From positions 1-43,574 of the forward strand of contig CAZCDB010000004.1 in the NCBI GenBank assembly GCA_964497635.1: a stretch of 43,574 nucleotides of DNA, read 5' to 3'. Every line of letters starts with the position of its first letter. Position 1 is the stretch's first letter. The stretch is from CAMDWQ01 sp964497635 (GTDB taxonomy: Bacteria > Omnitrophota > Gorgyraeia > 2-02-FULL-51-18). The position numbers and the translations under genes were made by a program. Positions 1 to 9,298 of this stretch are shown piece by piece. The notes beneath the pieces were generated by a model, which was not told where the DNA came from, ran no database searches, and was given only the letters and a program-made list of their open reading frames with translations.

Positions 1-13
1 CCAACCGCGCGCC
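1..13 (-). other. ARL separator at the window edge (GARL, residues 3085-3088)
   Basis: The window ends inside this copy. Visible codons are GGC GCG CGG TTG followed by a G, compatible with an alanine codon next. The protein therefore most likely continues into another module to the left. Confidence 0.55.
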
Positions 14-3000
14 GCTGACAGACGCGTCTACAAGAGCGGTAAATCTTTCTTTTGTCATCTGCTCTGATGAAAGCCCATCGAGGGTTTCTACCTCATTTAG
101 AATCTTTTGAAGAATAGTCGCGGCGCCTTCTCCCGTAGACGATTGGATCAGATGTTTTGAAACAATCGCTCGGCGATCAGCCGCATCCAACACAGACGCC
201 ACAAAACGACCATCCCCGCTTTGAGCATCAGTCCCCAGAAAATCAACAGCGATGATAAAACTTCTCTTTGGACTCTCAATACCCAAAGACCGAGTAATCG
301 CTTGAGCCGTGCGGCGGCTGCCTAAACGCGCCTTAAGATCTGCCAATTGGGCTTGTATGGCAAGAACTGTCGGTCTTGGCACCACAGTCCCGGAATCTTT
401 AAGAGCTCCAAGAAGATCGTCGTTTGTGGGCCCCAAAAGTCCTTCCAATATATCGGAGACATCGGCAAATGCCTTTTGTTGAACACTCAAAGGTTTTGCG
501 CGGTCATAGGGCAAGGCTCTGGATTCTAAAATAGTAAGATACCCAAATTGCGCGGTCTCGTCTTTTTTAAGCTCGAACATCCCATCACGTTGGTAAGGAA
601 TCATTTTTTCTTCCCTCAAGTCCAACATGTACAAAGTGTATGGCGCCCGCGAAAACAAAACCTTTGAATCACCATTGGGCTGCTGCTCTGAAATAAATTG
701 TACGATTTGCACATAAATTTTCTGCTGGGTGGAATAAACAGTCACTAGCTTATCCTTATCCACTTGCGCGGTAAAAATGTAATCATCGCCATTCGGAGAC
801 GTTTCCCATTGCTCCAAAGGCAAGGAATCCAAAACCTTGACGCCATTGTTGCTCTTTTTTTGTAATGAAGCTAGCACGCCCTGATGATGACGAATAAAAC
901 CGAACGGCTCGGTAAATGGGATTCTGGAAGAATCAGGCGCTGTGGCTCGACCCAAATAAAAACCACCGCCTGCCAAAGCCAACCCTGTGGCCAAAAAGCC
1001 CCTTCGCTTTACTACCCCAGAAACGAGGCGTTCCTCAATGGACCGAGTATCCCTACTAGTTGTGCTAGATAGTCGTGCGGCCCCAAACCTGACCGCAAAA
1101 TATCCCTCATTGTTTATATTGTCGACCAACATCGTGGCTTGAGATTTAGGAGGCTCCAAGACCTTGGGTTTCAGCGAAGGAAAAATCGTGGCCCTTTGGA
1201 GAGCCGCCGTAATTTCAGGTTTGTTTGCGCCATTCAAAAGAATTACATTAAAACTTTGTGAGCCCATAGATAGGAATAAAATGGCCACAGGACTCTTCTT
1301 GTCCAAAAGCACTCGAGCTTTTAATCCTGAGGCAGGCACGCTAAAACCATTAATGTACCTAGAAACAAGCTCGCTAAAACTACTACGAGTGGGGATATCC
1401 TGCAGATCAATCGTCCGTACCAAAAAGGCTCGCGCTGAGGTTAAATCAGGATTTTGCAATTGACGCTGAGCAACCGTTTTAAAACTCAACCGCGCGCCGC
1501 TGATTTTTACAGTTCCGGTAATATTTTCAAATAGAAACTCAACTTCTTGGTTGGCGCTGTAGCCTCCGACGGATTTATTTAGGACCACTCTAAAATAAGT
1601 GGGCTTGCCGTCCGACTTATTTTTGCCAACAGCAGTTACCTGTCCTGAATAAGTTTCGCCTTGATAGTCGAAAGATATGATTCTGTCTGGCACCAATCCT
1701 TGCCGGACAATTCTGTCATTCTCTGCAATCTGATCAGGCTTGGGATCATCTCTGTCAGGCTCAGGTTGTGGCTGAACAGGCGGTATTGTCGGAGAGCTTC
1801 CGACCTTGCGCACCAGGATAGGCTCACCAAATACAATCTCCCTAAATTGGGCGCGTGCCCCGTTTGGATTCCGATCATTTACAACGGTAAAAGACCCCGA
1901 AGAAACAGACGCACCGACCGACTGAACTCCGGTAATCCGCCCTACAAACAGTCTTCTATCAGTGGTCCTATTATTAATGTAGTAGCCTGGCGCAAATGTA
2001 AACTGAACCTCCACATCGCTTTTTCCGACAGCTGATTGGATTAGCGCAACGACAGCTTCCAAGCGTTGAATTTGTGTATCTTGAGGCAATTTCTCTGTGT
2101 GCCCACCCACCACTTGAAGCACAAGGCCTCTATTTAGATTTGTATACGGATCGGGCACGATTTTTCCATGAACGATCTGTGAGCCGTATTTTACATTGAC
2201 CCACTGACCCTCAAGCTTCGCCAGATCCGACTCCGAGGCTGTGTAGTAAATTTTTGTTTCAGAGGTCGGGGGTGGCGGCGGATCCACAGGAGTGGGTTTT
2301 TTAAAATCCGGATTAGGGCTTCCCAAAAAGTCCGTTAATGTAAAAACATTTCCATTATTAAGCAAGCGCAGGGTTGTAGAGGTCATCGAAACCACTTGCC
2401 CGCTTGCAGAATAAGCCTTAAGAGCCTTCATCTGCTCTTCGGTTAAGCCGATAGGCCCTCCCAACAGTCTTCCAAGACCCGGTACAAAATTAAAGCTGGC
2501 AAACTTTCTGGAACCCAGAGGACCCACCGGCTGATAAGTCAAAATCATGCCACGACGGTTTTGGGCGAATCTTACGATACTAAAAATCGGAATAGTCACC
2601 TTGGTGATAGACCCATATTTCATGAGGGTGACATGATCGCGATCAAGCGCATGAAGAATGCCGTTGGTATAATAATATTTACCATCGGATGCCACCCAAA
2701 TCAATCCAAGAGTATTGGTCGTGTAGGGCTTTAGAGCCTGGAAATTTTCAAAAGTTGGCCTCGCAAAAGGTTGAGTCGTAACGACCGAAGTATCCGCTGC
2801 TTGCAACTCTTGAATCTGGACGTCCGCCTGAGCTCTTTCTCTGCTTAGAGTTTCCAGGGAATTGGCAATCACTCGGTCAAGGGGGATAAGCACAACCTGA
2901 TCCCCGGAGCTCTGTGTTCCCTGAAAAGTGTCACTGCTAAGATCAAAACGATCCACCCGCCCCACAAATGGACTCGCTATGCCACGCTTTTGATACTCTA

Positions 3001-6000
3001 GAACCACTTCGGTGCCCGTCTTCATAGCACCGACAAGTTCCTGTCTTAATTGATCCAAATTCAGCATCTGACGGGTAATCACATCGAAAGTGATCTTGAT
3101 TTTTGCGCCTTCCGAGGTTCTCAGCTGGATTGAATTTTGATCGACGGCCTCCACACGACCTTGAACTCTCTGCTCCTGCTTTTGTTTTTTGACGGTAACC
3201 GTCCGCCAAAGAACCAGCTCGGCCCCACTCTTTTTAAACAATTCAAAATTTTTCTGAGTCGGGTCCGCATACACCTGAGAAAGAAGCTCTTCATCAGTTC
3301 TATTGTTATCTTGCACAGTTAGCGCTTGGGTCTGAACACTCCGCTGACTCACAGGCTTTTCTTCTATCTCTCTTCCCGGATCCTGCCCAAATAAGCTAGC
3401 CCCAGACGTCACCGCCACTGCCGCTGCTGCAGCAGTAAAACTCCCACTCCAGCGACGAAGTCTATTGGATAAACCTTTCCCGAAAATACTCTCGAGTAAA
3501 ATTGTAAAATCGGATAGTTGAAAGTCATTCCCTTTCAACTTTGAACTTTCACCTTTCAACTCAGGATCCGCCAACCGTGCGGCGCTATCCGGAACCGTTT
3601 CCTTGGCACCCTTTGATTCTGGCTCCACCAAGCGCAAAGCCGCAATCGCATTGTCAATAGAGGCTTTGGCTCTCAGATAAATATCCGCAAGACCCTGCAC
3701 ATCTTCTCTTTGTTGTCCCCCAAGGCTCTGTGCAAATCCAGAAAGACCGACTTGGGTGATGGCGACTTCATTTTCTATGCGGGAAAGAATCCTGAAAGCA
3801 GAGCTATAAGCTTCAGTAGAAAATCCTGCAGAAAAAGACCTTGCACCAGCCTGAAGTCGCTCCAGATAACTACCGGTCAATTCATTTAGTGACGCCTGAG
3901 AACCATCGCTTGGCAAGGTATACCCTTGGCCTACTTCTTTGGAGGCTGTGAGCTCCTTTTGAGCTTCTACAAGGTGCCTATAAAAATCGTCCCTGGCAGT
4001 AAGCGCTTGTGCAGACGCCAACCGTGCGCCAGCCAAACCGTTGCCGTCTTGATTCATTGCCCAAGGCTTTCCCAACCGCCTTACATTCAGCCATTTAACG
4101 AGAGTCGCCAAAGGACGGCTATCAGTATATGCATGTAATTTAGTCTCAACGCTTTGAAGCGTTCCATCAGAGTTAATGGTTATCGTTAGATCATCGAACT
4201 CACTTCGACCAATCTGATAAGTAAGAACTTGGCCGACCGGTTCGTCCCTAAGATAAATTTCAATCTCTTCGTTTCCATAAAATTTAAAGTTTGCGCTTCT
4301 CACAACCCCTGATGCTGTATTGGATCCTTTTATCTCAAGGGGTACGATGCTGGAATTCATCAAAACAATAGTCCCCTTGTGCTCACCTTCGTTTCTCTGC
4401 AAATCAACTATCGGCTGGACATATCGAATCGATTCATCGCGGGGAAGCAAGGTATCCAATGTCCTCCGAAGTGTATCGGGCCCTTCTGCTGAGCCGGACA
4501 GATAGGTTATGGGCTGGGTCTTATCCAAAAAGCTTATGTTCAATGTCAATGTCCACATGACTCCCGTATCAGTCATTTCCGCGCCAACAGCGCGAACAGT
4601 CTCGTTGATCAGCTCTTCACGAGAAAGGGGTTTTGCCAACCGTGCGGCATGGGATACTCGCATCTCCACTGCTTCCTGCATTGCGACTGCCATGGCCAAG
4701 GAACTGCTGGCTCCCGCAAACATGGCTTGAGGCAAATTCTCAGTGCTTAAAGGCCTCCCCTCCACATCGGTAGGATTCAGCTGAACGTAAAATCGGACCT
4801 TGGGCTCGGTGCCAGAAGGTCTGGCGGTGACATAGTCATTGCCATCGATCCCTTTGGGACCAAAATAAAATCGGACACCCTCCTCAGGAAAAAAGTTTAA
4901 AAGACCCTCGGGATTATCACGCCACCGTGGCTCGTTTAACAATGCTTTCAAATCTTCATAATACTTATCGACCGGAAAATGCTCCGAAAACTCAGGGTCC
5001 GTATTCTTCTGATCAACTGGGATCATAACTTGGACACCGGTAACTTTTTTCTTAACTACTTCGCCATTTTCAAGCACATCTAAAAATATTTCACGCCCTT
5101 TAGCAAAATCCCTGGCCATTTCCAAAATAGCTTTGATCCACGTGTATTTTTCGATGGTCCCTGCCGGGCCATTATCAAAAGTTTTGGGTTGATTGGTATC
5201 CGGAAAAAGTCCTATCTCCTGCTCAAGATACATGTCTTTAACCAGATATTCATGCAGTGTCATGCCCTTTTCCTTGGCATAGGCGAGTACTTCCAAAAGA
5301 AGGAAGGAGGCCATCGGACCGTCTTTGTCCAGCGTATGACCCATATTGCCCATTTGGTGAGGAATGAAACCAAAAGTGGGATCCCCATGCGCCGAACCAG
5401 GCGTTTCCACGGCCAAGCTCCTTAAAGGAGTCCAAAACTCGTCGTGGGACGCGGTGCGTTTTGCGGCATAGGCCCTGGAAAGCTTGAATCCGCCATCGGC
5501 TCTTTCCAAAACCCCTTCCTCTGATAAAAACTCAAGGGTATCTCTGAGCGATTGTGCGGAGTAATGATAATATTTTGCGACCTCCGTGGTCAAAAGACCG
5601 CTGACTTTGTTGTTGGCAACGATTTGATCTCCTGAAATCCTCAGGTTAAGCCCGTCGATCTTTTGAAACTGACTCATGATCAGGTAAAACGGCGGCGGCG
5701 CTCCCATATAACTAAATCCGCCGCTTTCCTCAGCCATAGACAAAACCACTTTCCCTTCTTCCCAGGCTCGCTTGCCTTTCTCGGCAAGCAGTGAAAATCC
5801 GACATAGGTGTTATCGATTTCCACTTGAACGCCTCTTTTTTTCCCATAATTTACCAAAGCTTTTAAGGCATCCGTAGTGACATGGCTTTTGATGATCACG
5901 AAAGGCGTGTCTTTCTCTATCGATCCAGCGGCTATTTTTTCGGCAAAACGGTCTATGCGGTATTTTGTGATCAAAGTCCATTTATCATTGGCGGACAATA

Positions 6001-9000
6001 AGCGCAGACCGCTAAAGCCCAGGCGCTTTGCCGCTTCTGGATCCCCAGCCGCATATGAAATAAGAAGCGCCCGCCGCTGAGCCTCCTCTTTAGGCAAAAA
6101 TTCTTCCGGTATGGGCACGCTCGCTCCGGCACGATCCGCATCAGGATCCGTTCCTATCTGAACGTCTATGCCTCCGAGAGCTTCGACAGGATCATTGTTT
6201 GTATCCTGAATATGCTGCTGGATTGCCATCTCGACAGCGTCCGCGTTTCCCTTTGAACTGCCTGGATCCGGGATCTGGGGGTTGCCTTCTGCGTCCAGCT
6301 GATTGGAAAAGATGGGAAACCGTCCGTCCATCCGGGCTACTTCCTTCGCGATCTTGACATTCTCATCTTTAAAACCCAATTCTTTCAAAACTCGAGTGAA
6401 TACCCGTAGACCAACCCCATAAAAAGGCATGTATAAAAGCTTGATATTGGGTGCCTGGCGACGAACCAGATCTAGATCCGCAAATTGGTTGAGAACGTGC
6501 TTCACATAAATGGAAATAATATCTATTTGGGCAGGGGTCTTGGCGTCTCCGGCATTATTTTTTTCTCCCAGAATAGTCACCTGTCTGGGGCTGCCCTCAG
6601 AAAATTGCCTCACCAAGGGTCCGCGATAAATATTTTGTTTTAACGTCTCCGGGGTATATGCGTCGGATTCAACTTGCGCAGAAGCACTGAGCACCTCTTC
6701 AATATCATTCAGTTCCACGGGAGGGACATAATCTTTCGCACCCACAGCCCCTTTCCCATAAGTGTGTTCAATGACCCCATTACGCTCATTAGGACCTAGC
6801 TGAGCGCCGTCCCCTCCAAAAACCTTAAAACCTCCGTACCGGTAATCATTGTGAGAAGCGCTCAGAAGTATCCCCACGTGCGACTTCACGTAAGCGGCAC
6901 CAAAAGAAAGGACCGGTGTCGGGGAGGCTTGGTCAAAAAGATAGACATTAAAACCATTTCGGATGAATACAGCCGCAACAGCATCAGCAAACGCCGGATT
7001 TTGAATACGGCTGTCATAAGCCAGCGTCATCACGGGAGGCCGCCCTTGTTTTTCAGCGACCTTCTTGTAGTAACGGGCCGTGCCTTCCGCCAGCCTCATA
7101 AAAGTAATGCTGTTGATGGTCTTCGGCCCTTTCAGGATTTCAGCTTGAAATCCTTTTTCTAGCAACTCATTGGCTTCTTCCATATTAAAAACAGTGAACT
7201 GCCTAGGGCCGGCCGTTCCAAAAACCACCTTACTGCTGTGAGCGGCGGTGATATGGCCAAAACGTTGTTGAGCGAGAGCCTTCAACAGACCTAACTTCGT
7301 GTATTTGTCAATAGCAGGGCTCTGAAGCCAGTCCATCACGCTTTTGACGGTAACACTCACAATGCTATCACTAAGTTTCTTTCCCTTTCTTTTTTCATCT
7401 TCAACATATTTGCCAACACCAACCTGCAAGCGAGTCCGAATCCTCTTTTGTTGATTGTCGATAAGTCCATTCAACCTCTGTTCGGAGATAAAAGAATTTA
7501 TATTTTTTCCAAGAAGGTAATAAGATGCCAACCGCGCGCCGGTAGGATCCTCTTTGGAGAGCCGTGCGGCCGCCAAAATAAATTGCTCACCACGTACAAC
7601 ACCAGCTTGATTGGCTAAATTTTCAACCGCCTCGGGACGAAGAGCCAAAGCAAGAGCCCTCTGCCCATCCACTCCGGCCTTCAAAGCGCGGCCTTGCACC
7701 GTTTGCACTATTTTGATTTGTTTGGCGAGGGGTGAAAGAAGCACTTTTTCATACTTGGCTTGATTGGTCTCGGAGGTGACATTGGGGGCCACCACCACAT
7801 ACGAATAACCCTTTTCCCTTAAGAGCTTGGCCAAATGACGGGTGTGGTAGCCGCCGGCGATAAGAGCAGCTATTTTTTTGTTCTTCATCACCTTCTCTAC
7901 ATTTTTTATAAAAGCAAAATCTCGCTCATCCACCACCCGATAAAACTTCTCAAGTACCTGGCGGCCTTCTTCGAGATGCCTTTCAAGCGGGATAAAGCTC
8001 TCCGTCAATCCTTCATCAAAAAGAGCTTTATTTAGGAGAGCTTGCCAAGAAATGGTGGGAAAATCGGGGGTATTTTCTAAAAAAGAAGCAAATTCATCTG
8101 AGGTCATCTGGATCCGATAGGCGGTCTCAAGAAGTGAGAGGTAGCGATCTACGGCGTGCAAAGTGTGCGCCTGGGTATGATCCAAGAGTTGGGTATAAAC
8201 CATCTGCTCAAGCTTCTTGGACTCTTCTAAAAGCTTCTCCATATCAAGCTTTGAAAACTTTTCAAGATAGACAAAATAATTTTGAAATTGCGGAGTTGCT
8301 GAAAGACTTAAACCGTGTGCTTTGGCAGCCTCCGCGATCTTTTTAAAATAAGCCAGCTGTCCCACTCCCTTTTGCTTGGGCTGGAGAGCCAATTCCTTGG
8401 CAAGATTCCCAGAGTCTTTGGCACCGACTTTTTCAACCAAAGAAGCAAGCTCAAGCTGAGCTAGGGAGAAATCAATTTTTTTCTCTTCGGCCAAAAGAGC
8501 GGAGAGCCTTGTGATTTCTTTAAAATCAGAAAATTCGATCCCCTGCCCCTGAGCCAACTGAGCCAGTTTTTCAGGCGAGCTGATGCGCCCGGACGCTTTT
8601 TCATAAGCAAGTAAAGCGTGGGGATAATGTCTTTTTTTAAGCTGTTCGACGGCCGCTCGTGAGCTGACTAAATAATTCAAAATAGTTTCGCGCTTCTGCG
8701 CCAAATCCGCATAGGCCAGAAGACCCTTTGAATACAGATCGAGATCTTCAATGCCGGTAAGCTTCATGTCTCGTGAGGAGGTAAGATTGAGATACTCTTC
8801 TCCCGAGATCTGGGCTTCACGTAGAAAGCGCCCAGCGACTCGTTTGATAACAGAGGCGTCCGCAAGCTCTCTTAAGGGAGTCAGGGTGACATCCCCCTCA
8901 CCACCCTCCACAAACACGTCGGAAAACTGATAACGATCCATCAAGGCATCCAGCGTCTTGGCCAGATTTTCCTGCCCCGAAAGATTGGCGTGCGCGTCCT

Positions 9001-9265
9001 GAATCAGAACCACCAAAGGTGCGGGGACTCCGCCACGCATGGGCGCTTGATAACCCTCTTTGTACTGACTAAATTGAGTGGGGACTTGAAAGGAAGAAAG
9101 ATCAAGAGCATTCAAGGTCTTTTGAGATGCTCCGGACGCAGGAAAACCCGAAAGAGAGGCCGCGTGAAGAATATCGGAAGAAAGAAAGGAGCAGAGGAGG
9201 AAGAAAGTAAGAGGTTTAACAAAGCCTACTTGAAAGACTCGCTTCCAATCCGTATTCTTGTTCAT
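1..9265 (-). CDS. Giant exported multi-domain protein with phosphohexomutase module (3' end beyond window)
   Basis: The frame is open without interruption from the ATG at 9265 to the left edge: 3,088 codons, no stop seen. The ATG follows a purine-rich AGGA-type ribosome binding site and lies 33 bases after the stop of the upstream giant gene, so the two are probably cotranscribed. Residues 1-36 form a signal peptide (basic start, hydrophobic core, ending near HAA). Then come a Tiki/ChaN/TraB-like domain (about 75-515), a phosphohexomutase module (about 679-1500), a beta-rich segment (1545-1745), a helical segment (1750-1895), and a long region with an Arg-Arg plus hydrophobic segment (1937-1958), proline-rich linkers near 2325 and 2500, and a second Arg-Arg segment (2754-2772). 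Copies of (G/A)ARL(A/S) sit at 566-570, 576-580, 1540-1544, 1746-1750, 1895-1899, 2729-2733 and 3085-3088. Export is inferred from the signal peptide. Overall function is unknown. Confidence 0.85.
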   Translation of the reverse strand, partial: MNKNTDWKRVFQVGFVKPLTFFLLCSFLSSDILHAASLSGFPASGASQKTLNALDLSSFQVPTQFSQYKEGYQAPMRGGVPAPLVVLIQDAHANLSGQENLAKTLDALMDRYQFSDVFVEGGEGDVTLTPLRELADASVIKRVAGRFLREAQISGEEYLNLTSSRDMKLTGIEDLDLYSKGLLAYADLAQKRETILNYLVSSRAAVEQLKKRHYPHALLAYEKASGRISSPEKLAQLAQGQGIEFSDFKEITRLSALLAEEKKIDFSLAQLELASLVEKVGAKDSGNLAKELALQPKQKGVGQLAYFKKIAEAAKAHGLSLSATPQFQNYFVYLEKFSKLDMEKLLEESKKLEQMVYTQLLDHTQAHTLHAVDRYLSLLETAYRIQMTSDEFASFLENTPDFPTISWQALLNKALFDEGLTESFIPLERHLEEGRQVLEKFYRVVDERDFAFIKNVEKVMKNKKIAALIAGGYHTRHLAKLLREKGYSYVVVAPNVTSETNQAKYEKVLLSPLAKQIKIVQTVQGRALKAGVDGQRALALALRPEAVENLANQAGVVRGEQFILAAARLSKEDPTGARLASYYLLGKNINSFISEQRLNGLIDNQQKRIRTRLQVGVGKYVEDEKRKGKKLSDSIVSVTVKSVMDWLQSPAIDKYTKLGLLKALAQQRFGHITAAHSSKVVFGTAGPRQFTVFNMEEANELLEKGFQAEILKGPKTINSITFMRLAEGTARYYKKVAEKQGRPPVMTLAYDSRIQNPAFADAVAAVFIRNGFNVYLFDQASPTPVLSFGAAYVKSHVGILLSASHNDYRYGGFKVFGGDGAQLGPNERNGVIEHTYGKGAVGAKDYVPPVELNDIEEVLSASAQVESDAYTPETLKQNIYRGPLVRQFSEGSPRQVTILGEKNNAGDAKTPAQIDIISIYVKHVLNQFADLDLVRRQAPNIKLLYMPFYGVGLRVFTRVLKELGFKDENVKIAKEVARMDGRFPIFSNQLDAEGNPQIPDPGSSKGNADAVEMAIQQHIQDTNNDPVEALGGIDVQIGTDPDADRAGASVPIPEEFLPKEEAQRRALLISYAAGDPEAAKRLGFSGLRLLSANDKWTLITKYRIDRFAEKIAAGSIEKDTPFVIIKSHVTTDALKALVNYGKKRGVQVEIDNTYVGFSLLAEKGKRAWEEGKVVLSMAEESGGFSYMGAPPPFYLIMSQFQKIDGLNLRISGDQIVANNKVSGLLTTEVAKYYHYSAQSLRDTLEFLSEEGVLERADGGFKLSRAYAAKRTASHDEFWTPLRSLAVETPGSAHGDPTFGFIPHQMGNMGHTLDKDGPMASFLLLEVLAYAKEKGMTLHEYLVKDMYLEQEIGLFPDTNQPKTFDNGPAGTIEKYTWIKAILEMARDFAKGREIFLDVLENGEVVKKKVTGVQVMIPVDQKNTDPEFSEHFPVDKYYEDLKALLNEPRWRDNPEGLLNFFPEEGVRFYFGPKGIDGNDYVTARPSGTEPKVRFYVQLNPTDVEGRPLSTENLPQAMFAGASSSLAMAVAMQEAVEMRVSHAARLAKPLSREELINETVRAVGAEMTDTGVMWTLTLNISFLDKTQPITYLSGSAEGPDTLRRTLDTLLPRDESIRYVQPIVDLQRNEGEHKGTIVLMNSSIVPLEIKGSNTASGVVRSANFKFYGNEEIEIYLRDEPVGQVLTYQIGRSEFDDLTITINSDGTLQSVETKLHAYTDSRPLATLVKWLNVRRLGKPWAMNQDGNGLAGARLASAQALTARDDFYRHLVEAQKELTASKEVGQGYTLPSDGSQASLNELTGSYLERLQAGARSFSAGFSTEAYSSAFRILSRIENEVAITQVGLSGFAQSLGGQQREDVQGLADIYLRAKASIDNAIAALRLVEPESKGAKETVPDSAARLADPELKGESSKLKGNDFQLSDFTILLESIFGKGLSNRLRRWSGSFTAAAAAVAVTSGASLFGQDPGREIEEKPVSQRSVQTQALTVQDNNRTDEELLSQVYADPTQKNFELFKKSGAELVLWRTVTVKKQKQEQRVQGRVEAVDQNSIQLRTSEGAKIKITFDVITRQMLNLDQLRQELVGAMKTGTEVVLEYQKRGIASPFVGRVDRFDLSSDTFQGTQSSGDQVVLIPLDRVIANSLETLSRERAQADVQIQELQAADTSVVTTQPFARPTFENFQALKPYTTNTLGLIWVASDGKYYYTNGILHALDRDHVTLMKYGSITKVTIPIFSIVRFAQNRRGMILTYQPVGPLGSRKFASFNFVPGLGRLLGGPIGLTEEQMKALKAYSASGQVVSMTSTTLRLLNNGNVFTLTDFLGSPNPDFKKPTPVDPPPPPTSETKIYYTASESDLAKLEGQWVNVKYGSQIVHGKIVPDPYTNLNRGLVLQVVGGHTEKLPQDTQIQRLEAVVALIQSAVGKSDVEVQFTFAPGYYINNRTTDRRLFVGRITGVQSVGASVSSGSFTVVNDRNPNGARAQFREIVFGEPILVRKVGSSPTIPPVQPQPEPDRDDPKPDQIAENDRIVRQGLVPDRIISFDYQGETYSGQVTAVGKNKSDGKPTYFRVVLNKSVGGYSANQEVEFLFENITGTVKISGARLSFKTVAQRQLQNPDLTSARAFLVRTIDLQDIPTRSSFSELVSRYINGFSVPASGLKARVLLDKKSPVAILFLSMGSQSFNVILLNGANKPEITAALQRATIFPSLKPKVLEPPKSQATMLVDNINNEGYFAVRFGAARLSSTTSRDTRSIEERLVSGVVKRRGFLATGLALAGGGFYLGRATAPDSSRIPFTEPFGFIRHHQGVLASLQKKSNNGVKVLDSLPLEQWETSPNGDDYIFTAQVDKDKLVTVYSTQQKIYVQIVQFISEQQPNGDSKVLFSRAPYTLYMLDLREEKMIPYQRDGMFELKKDETAQFGYLTILESRALPYDRAKPLSVQQKAFADVSDILEGLLGPTNDDLLGALKDSGTVVPRPTVLAIQAQLADLKARLGSRRTAQAITRSLGIESPKRSFIIAVDFLGTDAQSGDGRFVASVLDAADRRAIVSKHLIQSSTGEGAATILQKILNEVETLDGLSSEQMTKERFTALVDASVSGARL
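1067..1081 (-). other. ARL separator (AARLS, residues 2729-2733)
   Basis: It is followed 21 residues later by a KRRGFLATG segment that looks like a twin-arginine signal inside the protein. Codons GCC GCA CGA CTA TCT differ from the other copies. Confidence 0.55.
3569..3583 (-). other. ARL separator (AARLA, residues 1895-1899)
   Basis: It is followed 38 residues later by an Arg-Arg pair and an alanine/valine-rich hydrophobic run (1937-1958). Codons are GCC GCA CGG TTG GCG. Confidence 0.6.
4016..4030 (-). other. ARL separator (GARLA, residues 1746-1750)
   Basis: It divides a beta-rich segment from an alpha-helical one. Codons are GGC GCA CGG TTG GCG. Confidence 0.6.
4634..4648 (-). other. ARL separator (AARLA, residues 1540-1544)
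   Basis: It lies just after the end of the phosphohexomutase module and before a beta-rich unassigned segment. Codons are GCC GCA CGG TTG GCA. Confidence 0.65.
4760..7230 (-). other. Module: phosphoglucomutase/phosphomannomutase
   Basis: About residues 679-1500. All four family loops are readable: the N-terminal FGTAG; the phosphoserine loop SASHND with the catalytic serine at residue 804; the magnesium loop DPDADR with aspartates at 1040, 1042 and 1044; the sugar-binding loop AEESGG at 1178-1183; and the phosphate-binding loop RPSGTEP starting at 1482. Members of this alpha-D-phosphohexomutase family interconvert hexose 1- and 6-phosphates. With every catalytic loop present the module is probably active. 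It is considerably longer than a free-standing enzyme of roughly 450-550 residues, so insertions are likely. Its flanks are the ARL motifs at 576-580 and 1540-1544. Confidence 0.88.
7526..7540 (-). other. ARL separator (GARLA, residues 576-580)
   Basis: Second copy, only six residues after the first. Codons are GGC GCG CGG TTG GCA. It precedes a basic linker and then the phosphohexomutase module. Confidence 0.6.
7556..7570 (-). other. ARL separator (AARLS, residues 566-570)
   Basis: First copy in the left giant protein, at the end of the duplicated N-terminal module, in the context AAARLSKEDP. It occupies the same position as the AARLA at 15155..15169 in the paralogue. Confidence 0.6.
7721..9043 (-). 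other. Module: Tiki/ChaN/TraB-like domain of the left giant protein
   Basis: This N-terminal module (about residues 75-515) starts with a beta strand ending in the motif IQDAH (Asp90, His92), then a VFVEGG strand, a long helical insert, and a C-terminal IAGGYHTRHL motif followed by a strand. The order His motif - Glu strand - GGxH motif matches the Tiki/TraB/ChaN/EreA superfamily, some members of which are metalloproteases or haem-binding proteins. The assignment is by motif pattern only and could be wrong. The module is nearly identical in layout and largely identical in sequence to the one in the upstream giant protein. Confidence 0.5.
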
Positions 9266-9298
9266 TTCCTCGCCCTCTCTCTTTTTCTTCTTAAGTTT

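Larger units (their letters stand above)
14..4633 (-). other. Unassigned modules of the left giant protein
   Basis: From residue 1545 to the window edge I recognise no enzyme. The region divides at the ARL motifs into a beta-rich stretch (1545-1745), an alpha-helical stretch (1751-1894), a long mixed stretch (1900-2728) with many short strand-turn-strand segments and two proline-rich linkers, and a last stretch (2734-3084) that opens with an Arg-Arg-Gly-Phe-Leu sequence followed by a glycine- and alanine-rich hydrophobic run. The strands of 1960-2700 could be small beta-barrels, but this is only an impression from the residue pattern. Confidence 0.4.
7556..9103 (-). repeat. Tandem duplicate copy 1 of the N-terminal module
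   Basis: The encoded segment, from SSFQVPTQ to the first AARL motif, aligns nearly without gaps to 15155..16720 in the neighbouring gene. Long identical stretches include IQDAHANLSGQENLAKTL and LENTPDFPT. It is a paralogous duplication within an operon. Similarity ends about ten residues after the AARL motif (both read AARL then x-EDP). Confidence 0.9.

Noticed and set aside
1484..1498. A further GARLS at residues 2590-2594 of the left giant
   Set aside because: It lies within a run of strands with no sign of a linker or change of domain; treated as chance.
1..9265. Many short plus-strand frames across 1-9265 (for example 1661..2035)
   Set aside because: They are antisense to one continuous minus-strand frame with recognisable domains.
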